In this document: positions 19,218 to 28,693 of the stretch, in pieces | How positions within the stretch are numbered: position 1 is the stretch's first letter | Layout: every line of letters starts with the position of its first letter | From: Lachnospiraceae bacterium | Lineage (GTDB): Bacteria; Bacillota; Clostridia; Lachnospirales; Lachnospiraceae | Direction of reading: 5' to 3' | Assembly: GCA_015057085.1 (NCBI GenBank) | Contig: SVFB01000125.1 | Location: 1 to 64,000 of the forward strand | Length of the DNA stretch: 64,000 nt | Position numbers and translations under genes: made by a program | Notes under the pieces: generated by a model | Told to the model about the DNA's origin: nothing | The model's database searches: none | What the model saw: the letters and a program-made list of their open reading frames with translations, nothing else

Positions 19218-19247
19218 ATAGTTTCTCCTGAAATTGATATTTTTACA

Positions 19248-19286
19248 TAAAATTCGGCATCAGGATTTCGAAAAATCTTGATGCCG
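19248..19286 (-). terminator. Intrinsic terminator downstream of the coiled-coil protein gene
   Basis: CGGCATCAGGATTtcgaaaAATCTTGATGCCG hairpin followed on the minus strand by AATTTTATG. Confidence 0.55.
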
Positions 19287-19297
19287 GATAATTGTCT

Positions 19298-19963
19298 TTA
19301 TTCCTTAGAATCTTTCAGATCCTCTTCGCTTAATGTGACTTCTGGAACCTCAATGGTTTTATCGGTCTTCTTTGGAGCTTCTTTTTTCGGTTCCGGCTTT
19401 GGTGTCGGAGCCTTAGGTGGTTCCGGTTCCGGGAAAAGTTCTGCTCTGTTCTTGGATACAACTTCCAAATATCCGTTTAATGAACCAATTAGATTCTCAT
19501 AGCGGGCTTTTGAAGTATCAATGGAATTAATTAAAATATCTTCGATGCCCTTTAACTGGTTATCTGTATAAGTCATAGCACCCATTCTGATGCTGTTTGC
19601 TTCCTGGGTTGCTTTATCGATGATTTCCTGCGCTTCTTTTGTGGCAATCAATACAACTTCATTTGCCTGAGCATAAGCCTGTTGCATAATCTGATGTTCT
19701 GAAACAAGTTCGTTTGTTTGAATCTGAGCCTGTGCAATAATTTGATCAGCTTTTCTTTGCGCCTCTGAAATGATGGCTTCTTTATTGCTGATAATTTTCT
19801 GATAGCGCTTGATTTCTTCAGGAGTACGATTGCGAAGTTCTGCAATCAGCTCCTCTAATTCCTCTTTATTTACAACAATATTGGTACTTGAAAATGCAGT
19901 AAATTTACAACCGTCAATGTATTCTTCAATCTCGTCAATAATTTGTTCCATTTTACTGGCCAT
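19298..19963 (-). CDS. DivIVA/ATP-synthase-b-like coiled-coil protein with Pro/Glu/Lys-rich tail, function unknown
   Basis: Long alanine/glutamine-rich coiled coil (AQRKADQIIAQAQIQTNELV..) and PEPEPPKAPTPKPEPKKEAPKK tail. Confidence 0.65.
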   Translation of the reverse strand: MASKMEQIIDEIEEYIDGCKFTAFSSTNIVVNKEELEELIAELRNRTPEEIKRYQKIISNKEAIISEAQRKADQIIAQAQIQTNELVSEHQIMQQAYAQANEVVLIATKEAQEIIDKATQEANSIRMGAMTYTDNQLKGIEDILINSIDTSKARYENLIGSLNGYLEVVSKNRAELFPEPEPPKAPTPKPEPKKEAPKKTDKTIEVPEVTLSEEDLKDSKE

Positions 19964-19964
19964 A

Positions 19965-20453
<489 letters not shown>

Positions 20454-21014
20454 TTAATGTACACGCTTTCTCTCAATAAAAATATGAGTATTATTCTTGT
20501 ATTTTTTTTGCTTGATTATGGAATAACCTAAATCATCCAAATATGAAAAATCAGTTTGCAATGAAGCTTCAACTACAATCATACCATCCTCTTTTAACAG
20601 CGGTGAATTCTGTAGGCGAATCAAAACTTCTTTTTCCAATTCGTGATTGTAAGGCGGATCCATAAAAATAATATCAAATTGATATCGGCCCTCTAACTCG
20701 GTTAATGCATAAAGGACTTCTTTTGGAATCAACTTTGTTTCCTGGTTGAATTTGGTAAAAGAAATATTGTCTTCAATACAGGCGATGGCCTTTTTCTCTT
20801 TTTCAACGAAAACACAATATTGTGCGCCGCGGCTCATGGCTTCAAGTCCGATTTGACCGCAGCCTGCAAACAAATCCAAGAAATATGCTCCCGGAATTTC
20901 GGCTTGCATACAATTGAAAAGCGTTTCTTTTGTTTTATCTGTGGTCGGTCTGGTTCCCATACCGGGAACGGATTTTAATGGCAGACTGCGTCTGCTTCCG
21001 GCGATGATTCTCAT
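20454..21014 (-). CDS. rsmD: 16S rRNA (guanine(966)-N(2))-methyltransferase
   Basis: MRIIAGSRRSLPL, RPTTDKTKETLFN, FLDLFAGCGQIGLEAMSRGA, IFMDPPY. Confidence 0.96.
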   Translation of the reverse strand: MRIIAGSRRSLPLKSVPGMGTRPTTDKTKETLFNCMQAEIPGAYFLDLFAGCGQIGLEAMSRGAQYCVFVEKEKKAIACIEDNISFTKFNQETKLIPKEVLYALTELEGRYQFDIIFMDPPYNHELEKEVLIRLQNSPLLKEDGMIVVEASLQTDFSYLDDLGYSIIKQKKYKNNTHIFIERKRVH

Positions 21015-21015
21015 A

Positions 21016-21558
21016 TTATTTGGTATCCTTTAATACATCTTTGTTCTTTACCATATAGTCAATCAGTGAAACGATGGTCAAAATTAATGCGATATAGGTA
21101 AGTGCTAATTCTACATAGTTCCACCATACAAAATCAAAATTTAGAATCAATGCAATGACCATAAACATTTGGAAAACAGTTTTAAATTTTCCCCAGTAGC
21201 TTGCAGCAATTACAACACCTTTATCAGATGCAATCAAGCGGAATCCGCTGATGATAAATTCTCTTGCAATGATGATGATGACAATCCAGGATGCAAGCTG
21301 ATTCAGTTCGATTAAACAAATCATTGCTGCGGATACAAGTAATTTATCAGCCAATGGATCGGCAAATTTTCCAAAATTGGTTACAAGATTGTATTTTCTG
21401 GCGATTTTTCCATCTAACAAATCTGTTAAGCTGGCAATAATAAAAATCGCTAAAGCAATGTAATTGCCGTATCCTTCAAAGAAAGGCGCAAGCATAAAAA
21501 ATACAAAAAACGGAATCAAAATGACTCTAAATAAAGTTAACTTGTTTGGTAAATTCAT
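21016..21558 (-). CDS. pgsA: CDP-diacylglycerol--glycerol-3-phosphate 3-phosphatidyltransferase
   Basis: CDP-alcohol phosphatidyltransferase motif SLTDLLDGKIARKYNLVTNFGKFADPLADK. Confidence 0.95.
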   Translation of the reverse strand: MNLPNKLTLFRVILIPFFVFFMLAPFFEGYGNYIALAIFIIASLTDLLDGKIARKYNLVTNFGKFADPLADKLLVSAAMICLIELNQLASWIVIIIIAREFIISGFRLIASDKGVVIAASYWGKFKTVFQMFMVIALILNFDFVWWNYVELALTYIALILTIVSLIDYMVKNKDVLKDTK

Positions 21559-22877
21559 AATAATTCTCCTATTAAATCATATTCGTAAGTTCCTGTAATT
21601 TTGGCTCTTACAATATCTCCGGTCATCAATGCATCTTCGGTCTGGATAAAAATGTAACCGTCTACATTCGGCGCATCCCGATAGGTTCTGCCTACATAGG
21701 CATTTTCATCTGCGACTTTTCCTTCGATAAAGCAATCCATCACCCTGCCGATAAGAGATTCGTTTTTATCAAAGATGACTTCTTGCTCTAACTCCATAAT
21801 TTCATCTTTCCAGAGTTGCTTTGTATCTTCGTCTAATTGATTTGGCATGTCAAAGGCTTTTGTATTCTCTTCCGGAGAATATGGAAAAGCACCCAGGCGA
21901 TCAAATTCCATATCGTTTACAAACTGCATCATTTCTTCGTGCATTTCTGGTGTCTCTCCTGGGAAACCTGTAATCAAAGTGGTACGAAGGGTGATATCAG
22001 GGATTTCTTTTCGCAAATGAGAAATCCGCTCAATCAGTTCAGCCTTATTTGTCTTTCGATTCATCGCGCGCAAAATCTCATCATTGCAATGCTGAATCGG
22101 CATATCCAAATAGTGGCAAACCTTTTTGTTTCGCTTAATGGCATCAATTAATTGCTGATCAATTTCTTCCGGGTAGCAATATAAAATTCGAATCCAAAAC
22201 AGACCGGGAATTTCATTTAATGCATCAAGAAGTTTGTGCAGAGATTTCTCGCCATATAAATCAATTCCGTAAAGCGTTGTTTCCTGCGCAACCAATATTA
22301 ATTCTTTTACACCATTATCAACCAATCGATTTGCTTCTGCAACCAAATCTTCAAGCTTTTTGCTTCGATATCTTCCTCTCACAGATGGAATGACACAATA
22401 AGTGCAGTTTTTGTTGCAACCTTCTGCTATTTTTAAATAAGCAAAATGCCCACCTGTGGTTACGATTCGCTTTTGCGGATCGTGAGGCAATCCTTCTAAA
22501 GTCTTTAATGAATTAAACTTATTATGTTTTAAGGCTTCTTCGACTGCGTTTACAATATCATCATAGGAATTGGTTCCGATAACGGCATCCACTTCCGGCA
22601 AATCTTCTCTTATTTCTTTTGCATAACGCTGCGCAAGGCATCCGGTTACAATCAAAGCCTTTAATGAGCCTTTTTCTTTGTATTGACCCATTTCGATGAT
22701 GGTATTGATGCTTTCTTCTTTTGCATCACCAATGAAACAGCAACTGTTTACAACAATTACATCAGCTGTGGTTTCATCATCTGTGATTTCATAGCCAGCT
22801 TCGCTCAATAAGCCAAGCATATTTTCGGAGTCAACAAGATTCTTGTCGCATCCTAAAGATATAAATAAAATTTTCAT
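21555..22877 (-). CDS. rimO: Ribosomal protein S12 methylthiotransferase
   Basis: MKILFISLGCDKNLVDSE; CNKNCTYCVIPSVRGRYRS radical SAM; C-terminal TRAM. Confidence 0.96.
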   Translation of the reverse strand: MKILFISLGCDKNLVDSENMLGLLSEAGYEITDDETTADVIVVNSCCFIGDAKEESINTIIEMGQYKEKGSLKALIVTGCLAQRYAKEIREDLPEVDAVIGTNSYDDIVNAVEEALKHNKFNSLKTLEGLPHDPQKRIVTTGGHFAYLKIAEGCNKNCTYCVIPSVRGRYRSKKLEDLVAEANRLVDNGVKELILVAQETTLYGIDLYGEKSLHKLLDALNEIPGLFWIRILYCYPEEIDQQLIDAIKRNKKVCHYLDMPIQHCNDEILRAMNRKTNKAELIERISHLRKEIPDITLRTTLITGFPGETPEMHEEMMQFVNDMEFDRLGAFPYSPEENTKAFDMPNQLDEDTKQLWKDEIMELEQEVIFDKNESLIGRVMDCFIEGKVADENAYVGRTYRDAPNVDGYIFIQTEDALMTGDIVRAKITGTYEYDLIGELL

Positions 22878-22890
22878 TCTCTCTCACACG

Positions 22891-22921
22891 AAAAAGGAAT
22901 GACCTGAGTCATTCCTTTTTT
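22891..22921 (-). terminator. Intrinsic terminator downstream of rpoZ
   Basis: AAAAAGGAATGACctgaGTCATTCCTTTTT symmetric hairpin. Confidence 0.75.
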
Positions 22922-22935
22922 CAATCATAAAAGTC

Positions 22936-23178
22936 CTAGTTTGTAGTATCCTCAGACATTATCTTTACTTTGCCTTCATAAAGCTCCTGAACGGCAATAG
23001 ATAAAGGCTTATCACATTTTGGATTTTCGATGAAAGGTTCTGCACCGTCGATGATCTGTCTTGCACGCTTTGCAGTTGCAAGTACGATGGAATAACGGCT
23101 GTTTACTACAGGTTCTTCACCGATTTCTACGTCGTCATTTACGACTCTCATAAGTTCTACATAAGATGGATGTATCAT
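22936..23178 (-). CDS. rpoZ: DNA-directed RNA polymerase omega subunit
   Basis: NSRYSIVLATAKRARQII..KPLSIAVQELYEGKV; downstream of gmk. Confidence 0.92.
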   Translation of the reverse strand: MIHPSYVELMRVVNDDVEIGEEPVVNSRYSIVLATAKRARQIIDGAEPFIENPKCDKPLSIAVQELYEGKVKIMSEDTTN

Positions 23179-23843
23179 TGTAATTCTCCTTTCGAAAAGC
23201 TAAGTAGCTTAAATTTCATATCGTTAATAAAATCCATATTTGAAGCAACGCGTTCCTCATTATTTAATTCCGGTTTTCCGTTGCGTTCATTCATAATGAT
23301 TTGATGGAGCAGCTCTGTGGTTTCGTCTAAATCATCATTGACCAAGAGATAATCATAATCTTCTACTCCGCTTGATTCTTCGAGGGCACGGTCCATACGC
23401 TTTTTGATAACCTCAGCTGTCTCGGTTCCTCTTCCAACCAATCTGCCATATAATGTAACAGCATCTAAAGTGCTCACAAACACGCTGATGACTTTTGTCT
23501 CAGGCATATTGTGTTTGATTTTCATAGCACCCTGCATTTCAATTTCCAAGATGACATTTTTGCCCATGTTGAGCTTGTCTTCTACATATCTGCGAGGTGT
23601 TCCATAATAATTTCCAACATATTCAGCATATTCTAATAACTGATTCTTTTTAATCATCTCTTCAAAGTTAGCACGGTCAATAAAGAAATAATCTGTGCCA
23701 TGTTTTTCGCCCGGCCGTGGCTTTCTGGATGTGGCAGAAATAGAAAGTGCATAATCTTCTGGATGCTTCTCCAAAAGATTTTTCATGATGCTTCCCTTTC
23801 CGGCGCCTGAAAATCCACTTACGATAATAATTAATCCATCCAT
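23175..23843 (-). CDS. gmk: Guanylate kinase
   Basis: IIVSGFSGAGKGSIMKNLL P-loop, SATSRKPRPGEKHGTDYFFI. Confidence 0.97.
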   Translation of the reverse strand: MDGLIIIVSGFSGAGKGSIMKNLLEKHPEDYALSISATSRKPRPGEKHGTDYFFIDRANFEEMIKKNQLLEYAEYVGNYYGTPRRYVEDKLNMGKNVILEIEMQGAMKIKHNMPETKVISVFVSTLDAVTLYGRLVGRGTETAEVIKKRMDRALEESSGVEDYDYLLVNDDLDETTELLHQIIMNERNGKPELNNEERVASNMDFINDMKFKLLSFSKGELQ

Positions 23844-23849
23844 TAAAAA

Positions 23850-24728
23850 CTACTCCAAATTCTGAATTTGTTCTCTGACTTTTTCGATATTTGTTTTTAA
23901 ATCAATTCCGGTATCCGAAATTTCCAAATTGTTTGCTTTGGAAAGGATGGTATTGGCTTCACGATTCATTTCCTGCAGAATGAAATCAAGTCTTCGACCT
24001 ACGCTTCCGCCGTTATTCAAAGTCTCTTTTGCAGAATTTACATGGCTCCGAAGACGAACTGTTTCTTCATCTACGCAAATTTTATCTGCATAAATGGTAA
24101 CTTCTGTGGCAATTCGTGCATCATCCAATTGTCTGTCACCCAAGACTTCCTGAATCTTTTCTTCTAAGCGAGCACGATACTCTTTCAAAATTTCAGGGGA
24201 ACGTGCTTCGATGAAATCAACACTGGTTAAAATTTCATCTAATTTGCCAATCAAATCTTTCTTTAGATTTTCGCCTTCGACTTTTCGTGATTCTACAAAC
24301 TTTTCACAAGCCTGACGTAAAGCTTTTTCAAGGACTGCCCAAAGTTCCTTCTCGTCGATTGCCTGCTCTTCTAAAGTGAAGACTTCAGGATAGCGAGACA
24401 ATGAGCTGACACGAATATCGTTCTCTAAACCAAATTCCTCAGCCATATTTTTCAAATAAGAAAGATATTCACCGGCCAAAGCTTTGTTGAATTTAAGCGA
24501 TCCGCTGTCTTCGTTGAAATCTTCGTAGGTGATGAATAAATCTACCTTACCGCGTTCCATATATTCCTTTAAGAGATTTCGGATAGAACTCTCGAAAAAG
24601 TTTAATTTCTTCGGCATCTTGATATTGATATCCAAATACCGGTGATTTACGGATTTGATTTCCACCGTAAATTTTGTATTTCCTTCTAATACTTCGGCTC
24701 TACCAAAGCCGGTCATACTCTTAATCAT
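23850..24728 (-). CDS. yicC: YicC/YloC family endoribonuclease
   Basis: MIKSMTGFGRAEV, VEIKSVNHRYLDI, RRLDFILQEMNREANTILSKANN. Start at MIKSM. Confidence 0.94.
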   Translation of the reverse strand: MIKSMTGFGRAEVLEGNTKFTVEIKSVNHRYLDINIKMPKKLNFFESSIRNLLKEYMERGKVDLFITYEDFNEDSGSLKFNKALAGEYLSYLKNMAEEFGLENDIRVSSLSRYPEVFTLEEQAIDEKELWAVLEKALRQACEKFVESRKVEGENLKKDLIGKLDEILTSVDFIEARSPEILKEYRARLEEKIQEVLGDRQLDDARIATEVTIYADKICVDEETVRLRSHVNSAKETLNNGGSVGRRLDFILQEMNREANTILSKANNLEISDTGIDLKTNIEKVREQIQNLE

Positions 24729-24870
24729 ATTCACTCCTAAATGAATTCTTTGCATAGCTAATCTATTATAATGCGAAATGGGATATTCGTCAAATAAATG
24801 CCCGAAAATACTCTATATTATTTTAGCAAAATAGTTTAAAATATTTAAGAGTAAATTTGGAGGTGCAAAA

Positions 24871-26619
24871 ATGGCTTTCGATGGAATTGTAATTGCAAAT
24901 CTTGTACATGAATTAAATACATATTTGATTGATGGAAGGATTTCAAAGATTGCGCAACCTGAAAATGATGAATTACTTTTTACAATCAAAACCAAAGAGT
25001 ATGGAAATAAGCGTTTGTCCATTTCAGCAAATGCTTCTCTTCCGTTTTTATATTTGACTGAAGAAAATAAACCGGGACCGATGCAGGCGCCTGCTTTTTG
25101 TATGTTGTTGAGAAAACATATTTCCGGTGGACGTATTACAGCAGTTTCGCAACCAGGATTAGAACGAATCATCCATATTCAAATTGAGCATTTGAACGAA
25201 ATGGGCGATTTATGTCACAAAGAATTGATTGTGGAATTGATGGGAAAACATTCTAATATTATTTTTGTGGATGATCGCGGTGTAATCATCGACAGTATCA
25301 AACGTATTTCTGCTGCGACCAGTTCTTTACGAGAAGTATTACCCGGAATTCCTTATGAAATTGCGAATACACAAAATGATAAGAAAAATCCTTTAGCTGA
25401 AGATTTGGAAGGATTTATTCGTACCATACGTAATCGCCCGACGACTGTATCAAAGGCGATATATATGTCCTATTCCGGAATCAGTCCTTTGATGGCACAT
25501 GAATTCTGCTATCGAGTTAATATTGACGGTGATTTACCAATTCAAGCTCTTTCGGATATCACCATGATTGATTTGGGAACTGCTTTTACATCAGAGATGA
25601 AACGGATTTCAGAAGGGGAATTTTCGCCTTGCATTGTTTATAAAGATTCTGAACCTGTGGAATATTCGGCGATTTCTCTTCATATGTATGAAGATTTGAA
25701 CGTTGTTTCTTTTGAATCAATCTCTGAAGTGCTTTTTTCGTATTTTAATGAAAAAGAAAAATATACCAGAATTCGTCAAAAATCAACTGATTTACGTCAT
25801 GTTGTAAATACTGCTCTTGAACGTACTTCGAAAAAATATGATTTGCAATTAAAGCAATATCGGGATGCAGAGAAAAAAGAAAAATATAAACTATATGGTG
25901 AATTGCTTCAGGTTTATGGATATCAGGTTGAATCCGGAGCAAAATTTGCGGTTTGTCCAAATTATTATGATGAGGATAACGAAATCAAGATTCCACTTGA
26001 TGAAACAATCTCTGCGCTGGATAATTCAAAAAAATATTTTGCAAAATACGGCAAATTAAAGCGTACACAAGAAGCTTTGGATGAGTTGCTTGAAGAGACA
26101 AAGATGCAAATTGATCATCTCGAAAGTATTCAAAATTCATTGGATATTGCTGTTTCTGTGGAGGATTTGAACGAAATTCGAAATGAATTGATGGACTATG
26201 GCTTTATCAAAAAAAGCTATGGAAAGAAAAATAAATCCCCAAAAAGTAAGCCGTTTCATTATCGTTCCTCAGACGGCTTTGACATCTTTGTGGGAAAAAA
26301 TAATTATCAAAATGACGAATTGACCTTTAAAATTGCAACCGGAAATGATTGGTGGTTTCATGCGAAAGGGATGCCTGGAAGTCATGTCATTGTTAAAACC
26401 AATGGAGAAGAACTTCCGGATCGGGTGTTTGAAGAAGCAGGTCGTCTGGCCGGTTATTATTCAAAAGGCCGGGATGCAGAAAAATTAGAAATCGATTATT
26501 TGCAAAAGAAAAATGTGAAAAAACCAAACAAAGCCAATCCCGGGTTTGTGGTTTATTACACAAACTACTCGCTGACCATACATCCTGGTTTAGAGGGATT
26601 GACTTTGATTGAATCATAA
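24871..26619 (+). CDS. rqcH: NFACT-family protein RqcH (ribosome quality control; older name fibronectin-binding protein)
   Basis: MAFDGIVIANLVHEL start and C-terminal NFACT-R (DWWFHAKGMPGSHVIVKT). SD GGAGGTG. Confidence 0.93.
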   Translation: MAFDGIVIANLVHELNTYLIDGRISKIAQPENDELLFTIKTKEYGNKRLSISANASLPFLYLTEENKPGPMQAPAFCMLLRKHISGGRITAVSQPGLERIIHIQIEHLNEMGDLCHKELIVELMGKHSNIIFVDDRGVIIDSIKRISAATSSLREVLPGIPYEIANTQNDKKNPLAEDLEGFIRTIRNRPTTVSKAIYMSYSGISPLMAHEFCYRVNIDGDLPIQALSDITMIDLGTAFTSEMKRISEGEFSPCIVYKDSEPVEYSAISLHMYEDLNVVSFESISEVLFSYFNEKEKYTRIRQKSTDLRHVVNTALERTSKKYDLQLKQYRDAEKKEKYKLYGELLQVYGYQVESGAKFAVCPNYYDEDNEIKIPLDETISALDNSKKYFAKYGKLKRTQEALDELLEETKMQIDHLESIQNSLDIAVSVEDLNEIRNELMDYGFIKKSYGKKNKSPKSKPFHYRSSDGFDIFVGKNNYQNDELTFKIATGNDWWFHAKGMPGSHVIVKTNGEELPDRVFEEAGRLAGYYSKGRDAEKLEIDYLQKKNVKKPNKANPGFVVYYTNYSLTIHPGLEGLTLIES

Positions 26620-26620
26620 A

Positions 26621-28684
26621 TTATAAATTCATTCGTTCTATTTGTTTGGCAATGGATGTTTCCATTTCATATTTCAGCGCTTTATGCTCGATGTTCATTA
26701 AATCAGGATCTGATTCAAGCAATGAGTCAACTGCATCGGATGCTGCTTGCAGCTCTGATGCATCCTGATAAATATCGGCTAAAGTAAATGCTAAATCGCC
26801 ACTCTGGCGAATTCCAAAGAAATCTCCCGGTCCTCTTAATTTCAAATCACAACTTGCAATATAAAAACCATCATTGGATTGATTTAAGATTTCTAATCTC
26901 TTTTTTGCAGTTTTGGTTGTAGAAGTGTTGATGAAGATGCAATAGCTTTGCGCATCACCTCTTCCTACACGTCCTCTCAACTGATGGAGTTGTGCCAAAC
27001 CAAATTTGTCTGCGTTTTCAATCATCATAACAGTTGCATTCGGTACATTGACTCCAACTTCTACAACTGTGGTTGAGACAAGAACCTGGATTTCGTTTTT
27101 CAAGAATGACTCCATGATTGCGACTTTTTCGGCCCCTTTCATTTTGCCATGCAATGTACCTACTTTGATATCGCTTCCTAAATACTCAGAAACAGTTTTC
27201 GTATAATCCTTAACATTTTCGCCTTCTGAGTTTTCGGACTCTTCTACCAAAGGACAAATGATATACGCTTGATGACCGGCTTTCACTTCGTTTTTTATCC
27301 ATTCATAGGCTTTTGGCCGGAATTTTGTCCCTACGACACAATTTTTGATTGGCAATCGCTTAGAAGGAACATGATCAATCACCGAAATATCCATGTCACC
27401 ATATAATATAATTCCCAATGTACGCGGAATTGGAGTAGCACTCATGACGAGAATATGCGGTGCTGAGCCTTTGTTTGAGAAGGTTTCACGTTGCTTTACA
27501 CCGAAGCGATGCTGCTCATCTGTAATAACAAGTGCTAAGTTTTGATATACCACTTTCTCTTGAATTAAGGCATGTGTCCCTACAATAATAGCGCTTGGAT
27601 TTTCTTCGATGATTCGATAGCTTTCACGCTTCTCTTTTGCCTTCATTTGTCCTGTCAATAAGACAACAGGGCAATTCAAACCAAATTCTTTACAATAATT
27701 TTGGAATGTTTCATAATGTTGACTTGCCAATACTTCTGTTGGCGCCATAATGGCCGACTGATATCCTAAATGAGATGCCCAGGCCATAAATAAAAAGGCA
27801 ATTATAGTTTTACCGCTTCCTACATCTCCTTGCAAAAGTCTTTGCATTTTATAAGAGCCTTCCAAATCACTTTTGATTTCCATAAGTGATTTCATTTGCC
27901 CTTCTGTTAATTCGAAGGGGAGCTTCTTTATCAAGCCTTCCACAAACGAAAAATCTTTAAAACAAAAATCGCTTTTTTCTTTTTCACGAAGCTTGTTTTG
28001 ATAACGCATCGCCATGATGAATAAGAAAAATTCATCAAAAACCAATCTTCGTCTTGCATCAATCAAAGAGTCCATGGAATCAGGAAAGTGGATTTGCTTG
28101 ATTGCATAATTGTATTCGCAAAGATGTTGCGCCTTTCGGATATCATTGGGCAAATAATCCTGAAACAGGTTCTCTTCGTTTAATAATTGTTTGACTGCTT
28201 TGCTGATGGTTTCGTTTGATAGTCCTTTGGTTAGACTATAAATCGGCAAATAAACATCTACTAGATTTGCATAATCCTCAGGATCAAAATATTTTGGTTG
28301 ATCCATATGCAAATGATTTTGTTTCTTGTAAAGTTTTCCATAAAATACCATGACTTTACCGGCGCGTAAATCATTCTTTACATAAGGCGCAGAAAACCAA
28401 ACCATTTCAATCCCGGAAAGGGTTAAAGTAGTAATGGTTTTATGAGATCTGGTATTTTTCGTAAAAGGGCTTTTGGTGATTCTTAAACAAATCCCATATA
28501 TTTTGCCGTCTACAAAGGTATCTTCATTTAAGTCTTCCGGGACAATCATTGGCGGATATTGCATATATGTCCGAGGAAAACGAAGGAGTATATCACCAAC
28601 GGTGTATACTCCTATCTTTTGAAATATTTCTTCTGTTTTCGGCCCAATGCCCTTTATCTCGGTAATTGGACTAATCTTTTCCAT
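26621..28684 (-). CDS. recG: ATP-dependent DNA helicase RecG
   Basis: LLQGDVGSGKTIIAFL, ITDEQHRFGVKQRE, MSATPIPRTL, HQLRGRVGRG. Confidence 0.98.
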   Translation of the reverse strand: MEKISPITEIKGIGPKTEEIFQKIGVYTVGDILLRFPRTYMQYPPMIVPEDLNEDTFVDGKIYGICLRITKSPFTKNTRSHKTITTLTLSGIEMVWFSAPYVKNDLRAGKVMVFYGKLYKKQNHLHMDQPKYFDPEDYANLVDVYLPIYSLTKGLSNETISKAVKQLLNEENLFQDYLPNDIRKAQHLCEYNYAIKQIHFPDSMDSLIDARRRLVFDEFFLFIMAMRYQNKLREKEKSDFCFKDFSFVEGLIKKLPFELTEGQMKSLMEIKSDLEGSYKMQRLLQGDVGSGKTIIAFLFMAWASHLGYQSAIMAPTEVLASQHYETFQNYCKEFGLNCPVVLLTGQMKAKEKRESYRIIEENPSAIIVGTHALIQEKVVYQNLALVITDEQHRFGVKQRETFSNKGSAPHILVMSATPIPRTLGIILYGDMDISVIDHVPSKRLPIKNCVVGTKFRPKAYEWIKNEVKAGHQAYIICPLVEESENSEGENVKDYTKTVSEYLGSDIKVGTLHGKMKGAEKVAIMESFLKNEIQVLVSTTVVEVGVNVPNATVMMIENADKFGLAQLHQLRGRVGRGDAQSYCIFINTSTTKTAKKRLEILNQSNDGFYIASCDLKLRGPGDFFGIRQSGDLAFTLADIYQDASELQAASDAVDSLLESDPDLMNIEHKALKYEMETSIAKQIERMNL

Positions 28685-28693
28685 AAGCTCTCC

